Shown piece by piece: positions 1-10,516 of a stretch of DNA of 64,000 nt. The stretch's first letter is position 1, and the number at the start of each line of letters is the position of its first letter. The translations under genes and the position numbers were made by a program. Under the pieces are notes generated by a model. That model did not search any database. It worked only from the letters and a program-made list of their open reading frames with translations, and was not told where the DNA came from. The DNA is from Pyrrhosoma nymphula (Eukaryota > Arthropoda > Insecta > Odonata > Coenagrionidae), in assembly GCA_963573305.1 (NCBI GenBank), contig OY754330.1:20618596-20682595 (forward strand), in the 5' to 3' direction.

Positions 1-1378
1 AATGACCAGCTTCAGGCTCATCGTGGAACTTCTCTAATATGGCCCTAGCTTCAGATCTAGGTACCATAGGCAACGGTGACAGATCCGAGAGATGGGAGAC
101 ACATAAAAGTACATCGTTCTCGAGACGGAGATTCTTATGACACATCTTGAAAGCAGCACTTTTGCTATCAGTGCTACGTTTTCCAATCCACGATTTCATC
201 TTTTTACAGGCCCCATCATTATTCTTCCATCTCCTAATAATATCCATATCAAAGGGTTTCCTTTCACCAGTAACAGCCATAAAAACAGGTAAGTCTTCTT
301 TCCTTTTCCGTAAATCCGGAACTTCCCTCTCCACTAGTTCTCTGTCTGAATTTGGTTCAGTCACAGGATTTCTTGAGAGGCTATCAGCTGCTTGATTACT
401 CGATCCAGGGACATGACAAATGTCAAAGTAAAAGTCCGCTAGTATCAATGACCAACGCATCAATTTCGGTTTTGTTCCAGCCACTTCATTTAGCCATTTA
501 AGGGATGAGTTGTCAGTGTAGAGTTGGAATTTCCTCCCTTCAAGGTAGCCTCGAAATTTCCCAACGGCCCAGACTGCCGCTAAAGCGTCCTTCTCAGCTG
601 TACAGTAATTCCTCTCTGTTGGTGACATCTTCCGGCTAGCATACTCTATAACCCTCCTCTCGCCTCGGTCAGTCTCTTGGAATAGTACAGCTCCAAGTCC
701 AAGATCGCTAGCATCGGTCTGTATATTTAATTTCCTACGAGGGTCCGGGTGTGCCAACCTTGGAGCATTACAAATGCTTTCCTTGATCTGTTCAAAGGCT
801 CTTTGTTCGCGTTCAGTCCATTTGAAGGGAGCTGTCTTATTGAGTAAGTCAGTCAATGGAGCAGCTTTTATTTCAAAATGAGGGACAAAACTACTGTACC
901 AACCACAAAGTCCCAAAAACTGACGTACTTGCTTCTTAGTTTTTGGTCAATCGTATTCCTCAATAGCCTTATTCTTTTCTGGTTGTCTTTCTAGACCTTC
1001 AGGAGTTAAAACATGTCCGAGGTATTCAACCTTTGGGGTAACAAAGTGGCATTTCTTCAACTGGCAAGTTAGTCCATGAATCTTCAGTCTTTCTAGTATT
1101 TTGGATAGATGCATTAGATGTTCTTCAAATCCATTTTTACTATAGACTAGAATATCATCGAGGTAAACTTGACAAAAATCACCTATATATCCAGAGAGTA
1201 CTTCATCCATTAACCTCACAAAAGTGGCAGGGGCATTTTTCAGTCCAAATGGCATGACCCGGAACTGGTAGAGACCACGAGGGGTAGCAAAGGCGGTCAT
1301 TTCTCTTGAGCATTCTTCCATTTCCACCTGCCAAAAACCTGAATTTAAGTCGAGGGTACTGAAGATCTTAGCACCACT
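1..1378 (-). pseudogene. pol: Ty3/gypsy pol fragment: reverse transcriptase, RNase H, start of integrase
   Basis: The minus strand encodes the second half of a Ty3/gypsy polymerase. From high to low coordinate it shows the end of the RT palm (STLDLNSGFWQVEM near 1360-1323), the fingers motif GLYQFRVMPFGLKNAPATF, the catalytic VYLDDILVYS, then after one in-frame TGA (947-949) the connection motif QFLGLCGWY. RNase H follows with QTDASDLGLGAVLF, TDNSSLKWLNE and ADSLSRNP. The last residues at the window edge (HDEPEAGH) look like the start of the integrase HHCC zinc finger. Apart from the single stop, which replaces the Trp usually seen at that place, the frame is open for about 450 codons, so decay is recent. 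The 5' side ends abruptly at about 1378 in unrelated DNA; gag, protease and the RT N-terminus are missing. No LTR is visible, and the 3' part lies outside the window. Confidence 0.93.
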
Positions 1379-2549
1379 AACTTATTATTGAAGGTATTGA
1401 GGGTTTTCTTTATCATTTAGACATACGTCAACACCACAGTGCTGCCACCGGCAAGACAAATAGATTGATTACGCCTCAATATCTGAGATAAAATGTTTGA
1501 TTTATGATCAAGAAGTTATAAATAGTATTTTTAGTCACTTGATAAATTATCGCGATAAACTACTTTAGCGGTTCACACAGGTCCACACACTCAAAGCTCG
1601 AAATACGTTGTTTACAATACATTCTGGGCCGTCTCTGATGACTATGGCCGTTTTCCAATCCACGTTATGGCGTTCTAGCCGTACTTAATTTTCCCCAAAT
1701 TCAGGAAGTAACGTCAGAATTTAAATCTTTATGGCTGGTACGGACTAGTAAGAGAAGGCTTACTAAGGCGGACGTACCAGTCGCATTAATTCATCATAGC
1801 GTCCGCTATGGCATGGGTTGCGAGCTTCGTGATGGAAATTTTGAATGCACGTGTTAATTTATCTGCAATTATTAAGTTAAAGACTGTTATTATGTTCCTG
1901 CGTGACTTAGTAAACTTTCCTTTCCCAATAAAATTTAATTTCCTACCTTTAACAAGAGATAAGGCAATGTTACGGCTGCCGTCGCTTAAGGGTAGGTAGT
2001 GCATAAACTACGCTACCGTTTTTGGTGATATTTTTACTCCCTTTTCCCCTCCCCCCTTCGTTGACAACCGTAGTATTTTACAGTATAGTACATGTGACGT
2101 TGTCTCGACAAATGAAACTTTCAATTCACAAATATTTTCTCAATTATTGAGTGAGTTTATTTTTAGGGAAAAGTTGAAACAAGGCAAATAAAGTAGCCGA
2201 ACTAGATATAATATAACTATCTAATCTCAATTGGAACAAGCAATATTCATTTATAAATCCTAAAAATCAACCATGAATCACGGCGCAAGGTGCTGTGCTC
2301 ATACTACTTCAAGTTCTCTTCCCCTCCCCACATTTCTGACTGCTACCTTGAAAAGTGTTGTCACGAGGTTGCTATTCAACCCGCGAGAAGGCTAAAATGT
2401 AAGCAATTGGATGGCCTGAAGACTTGCAACATTGTAGGGCCAATGGTTAAGTTAAATTGTGTTAAAGTAGAAGCATGGGGTGTAAGAAACACCCCGCGCG
2501 CCCTTCCTCATGTTTAAATCTGTCGTATTGTCGATGCGATGTTGACGAG
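1379..2549. other. Unassigned AT-rich sequence
   Basis: No recognisable gene or element. Short open frames of 60-75 codons lie here on both strands, but none has a known motif. A TC-rich patch lies at 2041-2060. Confidence 0.5.
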
Positions 2550-2552
2550 TAA

Positions 2553-2932
2553 AGGCTGATTTACACGGTGCCAGTCGGCGTGCCAGTTAAGGTAGCCAGT
2601 CACTGAATGCCAACGACTGGCACTGTGTAAACGCCTCACGCCAGTAACTGGAGAAGCCAGCAAGCCAAGGACGCGCCAGCAGCTGGCAGTTCCAGCAGAA
2701 CAAATATTTTTGTTTTTTGGCGCGCCAGCTTCCTCCTCTGCAGTGCAACCTCAGTGGCGCCAGCCGACAGGCACTGTGTAAACGGCAACAGTCGCCAACA
2801 GTTGTTCCAGTAGCTGGCAACGTGTAACCAGGGTAGCGCTAGTAAGCTGGCATTCCAGTCGCCGCTTGCCAGTGACCTTCCAGTCAATATCCAAACTGGC
2901 ATACCAGCCACTGGCATCGTGTAAATCAGCCT
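2553..2932. mobile_element. MITE, PIF/Harbinger-type (TAA target duplication)
   Basis: A 380-bp non-coding element with terminal inverted repeats starting AGGCTGATTTACACG (left) and the reverse complement at the right end. The left flank is TAA (2550-2552). The right flank reads TTA only because a second element inserted there; skipping that element restores CAGCCT followed by TAA, so the target duplication is TAA. Short terminal repeats with a 3-bp TWA duplication are the hallmark of PIF/Harbinger MITEs. The body is built from many variants of the words CCAGT, ACTGGC and GTGTAAA in both orientations, so it could fold extensively. It has no coding capacity. The superfamily assignment rests on the duplication and the TIR only. 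Confidence 0.75.
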
Positions 2933-2980
2933 TATAGTCCAGTCTGTGGAGAGAAAAAAGTGTCATTTATGACGTTGTCT

Positions 2981-3898
2981 TGATACAGGTTAAGAATAGT
3001 CAAAAGTTGTAGGGAAGGGAGAGTTATATATACCTATATATTTTGTAACTTCGAACTAGACCGTTATAAACAAATTACAGGGGTTCAAAGTTGGCTAAAA
3101 ACGGTTTTTCAATTCTACAAGCCAAGGTATTCACTTTAGGAAAAAATGTTTTGAATGTTTTTTGTAGACAATTAAAAAACGCATAATTTGAGCTATCGTA
3201 AGTTTATTTTTGATAATTATTTATTGCAAAAACTTCGAAAAACCCCCCAAAATGGCGTTTTTTTGCATATCAATTATTTATTGCAAAAATTACTTTTTTA
3301 ATACTTTTTTGCTTTGTGATTAAGGCAAAAACAAATAGGATTTATAAAGCCAATTTGGTTAATTTGTTGCTGAGTTATTCCATTTGTTTATTAAAAACAT
3401 TTCTAATGTTCAATGCTGTAACTTTTTATTGGATTAACATACAGGGTCGCATAAAGGCTCATTCTCTTTGTAAAGGTCCAAAATTTAATAATATTAAAAA
3501 CAATTGAAAAAAAATTATTTTTAACTCCTCAAATAACGCTTACAAAAAAAGGACGTTTTTTTAAATAAATAAATGAAGCTGGGGCCACCCCCATAAACTG
3601 TAGATATTTTTTTCTTCAAGATTTGAGTAGCTGAGGTCGAAACGAAGAATTTTAAAAAAAAGTTATTTTTCGACCAATAGCAACCGAGATAAGAATTTTT
3701 TTTTCAAAAAATCACTGCTCCGTTGTTTATTACAATAAATAAATAAATCTGACGGCATTTTGACCTCAAAGACTTATATTTTCAATATATATTGTCAGAT
3801 GTACAAAAATATACTTGTAAGTGTTAAAAAACATGAATGAAGTATAGCGAAGATAAATAAGGCCGGCCGGCCGCGGTGGTGGGGGTAGCGCGACGTCA
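2981..3898 (+). repeat. Left 918-bp inverted arm
   Basis: Its reverse complement is found at 4891-5808 with identical length. The 63-codon open frame at 3316-3507 reappears unchanged at 5282-5473 on the other strand at the same offset from the arm end, and I found no indel in the stretches I compared. The arm is AT-rich and non-coding, ending inwards in a GC-rich run with three GGCC words, a G-rich patch and GACGTCA. Confidence 0.93.
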
Positions 3899-4890
3899 CA
3901 TCTCGCGCGCGCGAGAGAAAACTGAGTTTGCTACTTCAAATCTGCTGCGCTCGGAAAAATCTCTCGTATCTCGGAAAGTTCTGAACCAATTTCGATGTTT
4001 TTTTTCCATCTGTGGTAGCTTCAAATTTTATTAACAATGACATTGTTAGTTTGTAAAAAATATTAATACTTCCAGCTGAAATGCTATAAATGTAAAATTA
4101 TACTTATTTTAACTTATAGAAAAATGTTGAAATAGTCATAAAAAAGTAATAGTGTTTATTTATTTGACATAAAAATAGTATTTTATTATTATTAATCATT
4201 TTTACGTATAAAAGATACATATTACAATTCAAAGAAATTAAAAAATACAGAATTTAATACAATTTTATTCTTTTATGTTCAGACACATCTATATCTTCGA
4301 TTTCTTCATTGTTTACAATATTTGAGTCATTTACAAAATCATTATCGTCAATATCTACATCTAGCATTTTATTTGCTGTAGAAACTTCTATATTTTCGCA
4401 AGATTCTCCGTGACAATTTCCACACAAGCGAGTGCATTTTAGGCCATGCTTGCGACACCCACATTTTTAGCCACACCCTGTCTCACATTTGCAAGAAATA
4501 TTTTGCAATACGTCAGCTGGAATTAAATCGTCTTCGGAGAATCGTGCGAAAAAACCCGTTGTTACTACATTTCCAGCCAAAATCATTTGGATTTAAATAA
4601 TTTCCAAGCCATGCTTGGTCTTGCAGATAAACCCGCAAGCTGTGTTGTTTTACAGCCCCTGCGGTAGGGGGCAATGATTCCAATTTAAATTTATTTTTCA
4701 TGATAGATCGTTCAAATTGTAAAAATCTTAGCACATTTAAAGAAATGGTTCTTTTTCTTTTCGTCTCATTATCTAAATCTAATTTAGTGGCATAGATTGC
4801 CTTAGTAAATTCGTTACCGCTTTTAGTAATAGTTTCAAAATCAGGTTTAGGTTCATAAAAAGTTTTTGCTAGTTCGTTTAGTTTATGAGC
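3899..4890 (-). pseudogene. Fragment of a repetitive arthropod gene with a CXC/tesmin-like cysteine-rich tail
   Basis: The spacer between the arms encodes, on the minus strand from 4890 down to about 4315, the C-terminal part of a protein type that I recall as an uncharacterised repetitive arthropod protein. The conserved block SLPPTAGAVKQHSLRVYLQ and the motif WLGNYLNPNDFGWK (4513-4700) are followed, after a one-base frameshift near 4570, by a cysteine-rich tail (CKCETGCG, stop, KCGCRKHGLKC, LCGNCHGESC; 4380-4490) with the spacing of a CXC/tesmin-like zinc-binding domain. One stop (TAG at about 4467) lies inside the tail. The coding trace begins right at the arm boundary, so its N-terminal part was lost or never captured. 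The rest of the spacer (3899-4310) has no coding signal. Function is unknown; a host gene fragment or part of another element are both possible. Confidence 0.6.
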
Positions 4891-5808
4891 TGACGTCGCG
4901 CTACCCCCACCACCGCGGCCGGCCGGCCTTATTTATCTTCGCTATACTTCATTCATGTTTTTTAACACTTACAAGTATATTTTTGTACATCTGACAATAT
5001 ATATTGAAAATATAAGTCTTTGAGGTCAAAATGCCGTCAGATTTATTTATTTATTGTAATAAACAACGGAGCAGTGATTTTTTGAAAAAAAAATTCTTAT
5101 CTCGGTTGCTATTGGTCGAAAAATAACTTTTTTTTAAAATTCTTCGTTTCGACCTCAGCTACTCAAATCTTGAAGAAAAAAATATCTACAGTTTATGGGG
5201 GTGGCCCCAGCTTCATTTATTTATTTAAAAAAACGTCCTTTTTTTGTAAGCGTTATTTGAGGAGTTAAAAATAATTTTTTTTCAATTGTTTTTAATATTA
5301 TTAAATTTTGGACCTTTACAAAGAGAATGAGCCTTTATGCGACCCTGTATGTTAATCCAATAAAAAGTTACAGCATTGAACATTAGAAATGTTTTTAATA
5401 AACAAATGGAATAACTCAGCAACAAATTAACCAAATTGGCTTTATAAATCCTATTTGTTTTTGCCTTAATCACAAAGCAAAAAAGTATTAAAAAAGTAAT
5501 TTTTGCAATAAATAATTGATATGCAAAAAAACGCCATTTTGGGGGGTTTTTCGAAGTTTTTGCAATAAATAATTATCAAAAATAAACTTACGATAGCTCA
5601 AATTATGCGTTTTTTAATTGTCTACAAAAAACATTCAAAACATTTTTTCCTAAAGTGAATACCTTGGCTTGTAGAATTGAAAAACCGTTTTTAGCCAACT
5701 TTGAACCCCTGTAATTTGTTTATAACGGTCTAGTTCGAAGTTACAAAATATATAGGTATATATAACTCTCCCTTCCCTACAACTTTTGACTATTCTTAAC
5801 CTGTATCA
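4891..5808 (-). repeat. Right 918-bp inverted arm
   Basis: Mirror copy of 2981-3898. Its lack of divergence from the left arm implies either a recent origin or gene conversion between the arms. Confidence 0.93.
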
Positions 5809-5848
5809 CGAAAAAACCTTCAAATTTCCCTACAGACTGGACTATTAA

Positions 5849-6420
5849 GAAACGTAAGCAGGCGCATTGTAACACTCGACGTTACTTTGATTGAACCCCC
5901 TCCCCTCCCCGTAGTTACCCGCCGTAGAAAGTTTTCGGCTTGGAGGTGTTAAGATTTTTTAAAACTGGACTGTACATACTAAGGGGGTGTACCTGAATTG
6001 AAGCATGGCCAATGAGAATTTTCGGGTACGCTTCACCACATTCATCAAATATCACGTGGAGTTGGGTGGAACCACACACCAATGGTAATGCTCTAGAATT
6101 TTAGTCTCCGCATATTTCAGATGCGGGTACGGGCTAGCTAGTGTGGAATCGGCTTTATAGCAATGGTTGGGGTCGGCAAGAAGCGAGTGATTAATAAGGA
6201 AAGGCGAGGAAATGTTGAAAGAAAGCATTGTGGAGTGTGGAGGAGTTTGTGGTCATTGAAGTGGGTTGGTGGCTTGTTGCTCACTTACAACTTCTGAGAG
6301 AAAATAAGTGTCTGATCTCCGCCAAACTGAGCTGGAGGGTGGAACGAGGAAAAGCCAAATGACTAACTGAGCAGAAGGTCTTCATATCTATTTACGAATA
6401 AGCTTGCTGAATGTCTGTCC
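5849..6420. other. Unassigned sequence
   Basis: Unique-looking DNA with a C-rich patch near 5898-5915. No coding motif or repeat end recognised. Confidence 0.5.
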
Positions 6421-6423
6421 TAA

Positions 6424-6817
6424 AGCCTCAAGTACACGGGGCGAGTTTACAAGCTAACAAGCCGGCTTGTAAAAAGCCGGCGAGTCGGCGAGTACACTAG
6501 TAGTCGAGTACACACAAAATTTCCCGCTTGCTCAGTAGCCAACTAGCTGGCGTGTGGAAACCGCGTGTTGTCGTCTGCTGACCAATGCTACTAGCAACTT
6601 GTGCACAAGCTACTGTGAGTACAGGTGGCTAGTTTACAAGCTAGCTCACTCAAAAGCCGGCGAGTGGTGTGTAAAGTCGCCGGCAGTTCAACTTTTTCCA
6701 GAGCGTTTTTACAAGCAGCTAACGGAGCAAGTGCATCGAGTACACTGACCTAGTTTACGAGCTGCTTGTGAAAAAGCCGGCTTGTAGCTTGTAAACTCGC
6801 CTCGTGTACTTGAGGCT
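6424..6817. mobile_element. MITE, PIF/Harbinger-type (TAA target duplication)
   Basis: A 394-bp element with ends AGCCTCAAGTACACGGGGC and the reverse complement CTCGTGTACTTGAGGCT, matching over roughly the first 30-45 bp. It is flanked by TAA at 6421-6423 and 6818-6820. Like the MITE at 2553 it is filled with both orientations of a few short words, here GAGTTTACAAGC, AGCCGGC and CTTGTAAA. The terminal plan is also similar: an AG start, then TACACG about 10 bases in. It is non-coding. Confidence 0.8.
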
Positions 6818-6820
6818 TAA

Positions 6821-7539
6821 GTGAGCTCATTCAGATATAACAGGCTGTTATTATTATTTTGTGTCATGTCCTTAGGCAACTTTAAAGATTTAAATTGCCT
6901 CTTGGGTCGACGACTGTTCTCCTAATGTCTAGAAACCAATACAATAAGCAGCAAAGCATTTTAAATAACTTTTCGAGGAAATTATGTAACCTACCTTTCT
7001 CTTTTTTTATGAACCGTGGTCCTGCTTAAATTTACTTGGGTTGTTTAGTAGTCCGGCCATTTCACCCGTGGTCGTGCACTACTGGGGCCGATGTCTGGGT
7101 TGTGAATGGCGGCACTGGCTTGTCTTCTTCCCCGGCGATCTTCGCTGTCTCCCTGCCGTCGTCGGTTGGGTCGTCTTCACCCGTTGGGCGTCCCCACTCG
7201 TCCTTTTCTTCAGAGTACACCTTTTTTAAAAAAAATTCTCACTTCCTATTCACTCCGTTGCCGTTTCCCAAAAAAAAACGTCCTCTCTCCTCTCACGTAA
7301 GTCAACAAACCAACCCAACTTCTCTTACTAGCTACCTCGAGTTCCTCACCTATTGTTGGTCCCCATTGTTTCGCCGGGTGTACTGCCAACCTTTTAGCGT
7401 GTAACCGACGGGGTACCAACGGTATCGTTATAATGTATTTTGTAATCATTCATTTTTTCAACTTTTTCTTCACCAAATTTTAACGTAAATATAAACCTAA
7501 TAAAGGCTAAATGCGAAAACGATGTTATTCCGATTTACT
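6821..7539. other. Unassigned; GC-rich island at 7040-7210
   Basis: A locally GC-rich stretch (7040-7210) with open frames in several phases, followed by polyA runs and a good donor-like site CACGTAAGT near 7294. It could be an old 5' exon/promoter or the end of an element. Nothing in the translations is recognisable. A possible AATAAA signal lies near 7499. Confidence 0.3.
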
Positions 7540-7675
7540 GCGGGCAGCGGCCTTCCTCGAGTCACCGGTTCTCAATCTTGCCACCGAAGTTAAGTAAGAC
7601 CTTGAGTCCAGCAATGAAGAGCGCCGTCGGGGCAAGTGGAACTCAAGTACTTCTTCCATTCGGTACCTTAACTAA
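7540..7675 (+). pseudogene. 5S rRNA-like pseudogene or 5S-derived SINE head
   Basis: Two conserved blocks of insect 5S rRNA occur in order and at near-normal spacing: CACCGGTTCTC (7563-7573) and CACCGAAGTTAAG (7582-7594), 8 bases apart against 7 in the gene. About 23 bases of weakly similar sequence precede them, as in the 5S 5' end. Downstream, GCCGTCGGGGC and AGTACTT (7646-7652) recall the rest of the 5S internal control region, but an extra stretch of roughly 30 bases separates them. That stretch can fold as a hairpin (CTTGAGT against ACTCAAG). The insertion and the decayed 3' half exclude a functional 5S gene. A SINE of the 5S-derived class is the other reading. Confidence 0.6.
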
Positions 7676-8203
7676 CATGTAGTTTTTAGTCTCCCTAAAT
7701 AGCTGGTGTGGGACCGTCAAAGGAAAATTTGTTACTACTGAAAATTATGTGTAATCCTCGTATCGTGGTGTCGTATTATTCGTCAAAATTAAGGTTAATT
7801 TCAAACTTTATAATTCTGTAGATTTTTTCCACGGATTGCTTTATGCGAAATGATGACTGAGACAATTTTTAAAGGAATAAAATTAGAAAAAGTACGAAAA
7901 TTATGGCAATTACGGCTTCCAAAAGGCAAAATATGAATTGATGTCCTATGCCGCCATAATTTTTTAGTATGTTTGCGGTTTGCCTGTGCTCAAAATTTGT
8001 TGACCATTCCCAGGCGTTGTAGAACCATAGATTTCGTTGAATTAATTTAAAATTTCAGGACTTTAATAAAGATAAATCAATTCATCGTTGATACTTACTA
8101 AAATATCGGTTTTTTTCAATACCTCAGTGTCCATCGGCGTTTGTTTCCCATTTGCGCCTGTGTTTTCGCAACATTTTAAACTTTAGGGCTCGGGCGGAAG
8201 TGG
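7676..8203. other. Unassigned AT-rich sequence
   Basis: No coding motif or element end recognised. Confidence 0.5.
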
Positions 8204-8207
8204 TTAA

Positions 8208-8720
8208 GAAGGTTTAAGCGAGATAGTTCCCTAGTCATAATGGAAACCATATTCAAATTTTATTTTTTTATTTCAGCGTCTGTAAGAAGTATGAAATTAA
8301 TATTTTAGTATTAATGGCGCAAAGATATAGTTATATATGACCAAAATTCTCAGTAATTGAATACATAAAGCTACAAAAGTCTCTAACTTGACTCATTATT
8401 TTCCCGCCGTACAGCTGAAAACCCTTCAAATAGCAGGTTTCTTTCTGATTCTGCAAAAATTATTTCGGTGAGTAATAAATCAATTTTTATAAATATTTGA
8501 GAAACATTTTTAAATATTCTTCCTTTCCTTCAATATTCTCCCTCTGGAGCGCACAGCCATAACTTCCATGCAAAACAACTTGAAATTTCAGGCAAATTGC
8601 TCGAAAAGTAGTTCGGCAAGGGGTTAATATTAGTTATCATTGGAAAGGTGGAAGTTTTTTCATTAAAATGAGACCAAATTAATCAAATTCTAGGTGAATT
8701 GATTTTTCGCTCAAACTTCC
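8208..8720. mobile_element. TTAA-flanked MITE, copy 1
   Basis: Flanked by TTAA at 8204-8207 and 8721-8724, with decayed terminal repeats (GAAGGTTTAAGCGAG left, CGCTCAAACTTCC right). It aligns along its length with the elements at 9443-10000 and 31094-33620: shared internal phrases include CATATTCAAATTTTAT, TTAATGGCGCAAA and GCTCGAAAAGTAGTTCGGCA. TTAA duplication points to mobilisation by a piggyBac-type transposase. Non-coding. Confidence 0.8.
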
Positions 8721-8724
8721 TTAA

Positions 8725-9438
8725 TATTATTCGATTTCGAAAAAAAATTGCATGCGTGATCCACGTATCAGTCAACACAACTTTCTCGCACAGGGCAAAT
8801 TTGATTCGGAAACAAAACCTTGTTTCGGCCCACCCTACAGGACACGTCTCGCAAAGAGGAGCTTAAAAGTTGTTTGGAGCTATTTTTCTTTATGAACTGA
8901 TTAGCGTGAAACTTTGCATACGAGTTTTTATTAGTAATATCAATAGATAAAAGTGAAAAAAATTGCATGTTACCGATTTGGTTTCTTAGCAATTCAATGC
9001 TATTTTAACACGTAGTGTTGTGGCAGATGACATGTATTTTGAAATATTTCGATTACATATGAATAGATTTTCTCCTAAACGCGAATTAAAATAGTAACGA
9101 TTAACAAGTTTCATATTATTACAATGGTTGCCAACGAATATCAAGGTATAATTCCGGGTAAAAATAAGCGTTATAGATATATAATGTTTGCTTAAATGTC
9201 AAACTCCGTGCCGATAACTCAAGTCATAACAATGCGTTAATTGAGTTGAAATTTTTTAAATATAATTCCTCCGCCATTTACATTACTGCGTGTACGGTGA
9301 TACCCAACGTTTAAACAGATGTACTTAAGTGAAGGGTGGTGGAACAATTTTTTTCGACTTATTAAAAAAGTTATTAAAATGTACATTCAATGATTCACGA
9401 TTACCCGCTCAAGCCACTTAAAACGAGAGAAATTCCGA
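8725..9438. other. Unassigned AT-rich sequence
   Basis: The stretch between MITE copies 1 and 2. No coding motif recognised. Confidence 0.5.
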
Positions 9439-9442
9439 TTAA

Positions 9443-10000
9443 GGTGGTTTGAGCGAGATTGATCCCTAGTCATAGTGGAGACCATATTCAAATTTTATTC
9501 TTTGATTTCAGCGTCTGTACCTAAGAAGTACGAAATAAATATTGTAATATTAATGGCGCAAACATATAGTTATATATGACCAAAATGTCAGTAATTAAAT
9601 AAAAAAAGCTACATAAGTCTCTAACTTGACTCATTTTTCCCCGCCGAACGGCTGAAAACCCTTCAAAACAGAAGGTTCTTTTGCGATTCTGTAAAAGTTA
9701 CTGTGGTGAGTAATAGATTATTTTTTATAAATAGTTGAGAAAACATGCAAACTACACACCGTTAGTTTTTTTACGAAATCTTGGTGTTATAAATTCCTAT
9801 TTCCTTCAATATTCTCCCTCTGAAGCGCTCAGCCATTATCTATCCCAAGTTAAACAGCTTGTATTTACAGGCAAATTGCTCGAAAAGTAGTTCGGCAAGG
9901 GATTTATAAAATTATATCATTGGAAAGATGAGAGTTTTTTCTTTCAAATGAGGCCAAATACATCAAATTCTAAGTGAAGTGATTTTTCGCTCAAACTACC
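9443..10000. mobile_element. TTAA-flanked MITE, copy 2
   Basis: The best preserved copy of the family: TTAA (9439-9442) then GGTGGTTTGAGCGAG, and at the right CGCTCAAACTACC then TTAA (10001-10004). Length 558 bp, against 513 bp for copy 1. It supplies the empty-site comparison for the foldback insertion in copy 3. Confidence 0.85.
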
Positions 10001-10004
10001 TTAA

Positions 10005-10366
10005 GATTACGATACGATTGGATTGCTGAATACTCTTGCTTTCCGAACCGGAATTGAGTTCATTGACAGTTTTTTTGATCCAGCGCGAACGAATTCCAGA
10101 ATCCAATCGGGCCCGATCCACTAACAATAAGAGAGCCTTGTGACGCCGAAAATTCTTCCAGGGACAGCCTTTGGATCGCCAACGTTCAACGAGCCCCGAC
10201 CTGTACATGAACCGCAGTTGTATTATAACCGCCTGTCGCATTACGTTATCAAGTACACTTAGCGAATTACGAGAGGACAAGGAGTACATGCGCAATAATA
10301 AAAAATGCATATTTGGAAACGTAATATGTTTTCATGGAATTCAACTAATGAAGTTTCTCTTTCCAG
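10005..10366. other. Unassigned; presumed intron upstream of the phospholipase exon
   Basis: Ends in a good polypyrimidine tract and acceptor (TTTCTCTTTCCAG, ending 10366). No other exon recognised inside it. Confidence 0.45.
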
Positions 10367-10516
10367 GTCCCTCTGTACATGCGACCGAGCATTTTACCGA
10401 TGTCTCAACGAAAGCCATTCCTTTGTCGCCAAGAATATCGGCTTCATGTTCTTCAATGTGCTGAAGACGAAATGCTTCACTTACGACTATCCACAGATTT
10501 GCAGGAAGGAATCATC
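10367..10516 (+). CDS. Internal exon of a group III-like secretory phospholipase A2
   Basis: A 150-nt exon bounded by acceptor TTTCCAG (to 10366) and donor GTAAGTAAT (from 10517). Both introns are phase 2. It encodes about 50 residues with the insect secretory PLA2 cysteine pattern: LCTCDRAFYRCLNES, then NIGFMFFNVLKTKCF, then YPQIC. In the family this region follows the calcium loop and the CCR-HD active-site helix and forms disulphides with them; the enzyme cleaves the sn-2 ester of phospholipids outside the cell or in venom and digestive fluids. The catalytic exon and the C-terminal exon are not visible in this window, which would fit long introns. Codon and splice quality suggest a real exon, but an isolated retained exon of a dead gene cannot be excluded. 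Confidence 0.72.

Larger units (their letters stand above)
2935..5844. mobile_element. 2.9 kb long-inverted-repeat element carrying a captured gene fragment
   Basis: The outer ends are TAGTCCAGTCTGT (2935-2947) and its reverse complement (5832-5844), flanked by TTA on both sides (2932-2934 and 5845-5847). About 33-35 bp inside each end the two sides diverge, then become long inverted arms of exactly 918 bp each, which enclose 992 bp of unique sequence with part of a cysteine-rich gene. A TTA duplication suits a PIF/Harbinger-like insertion, but no transposase is present. The element sits exactly in the right target duplication of the neighbouring MITE, so it is the younger insertion. Confidence 0.8.
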
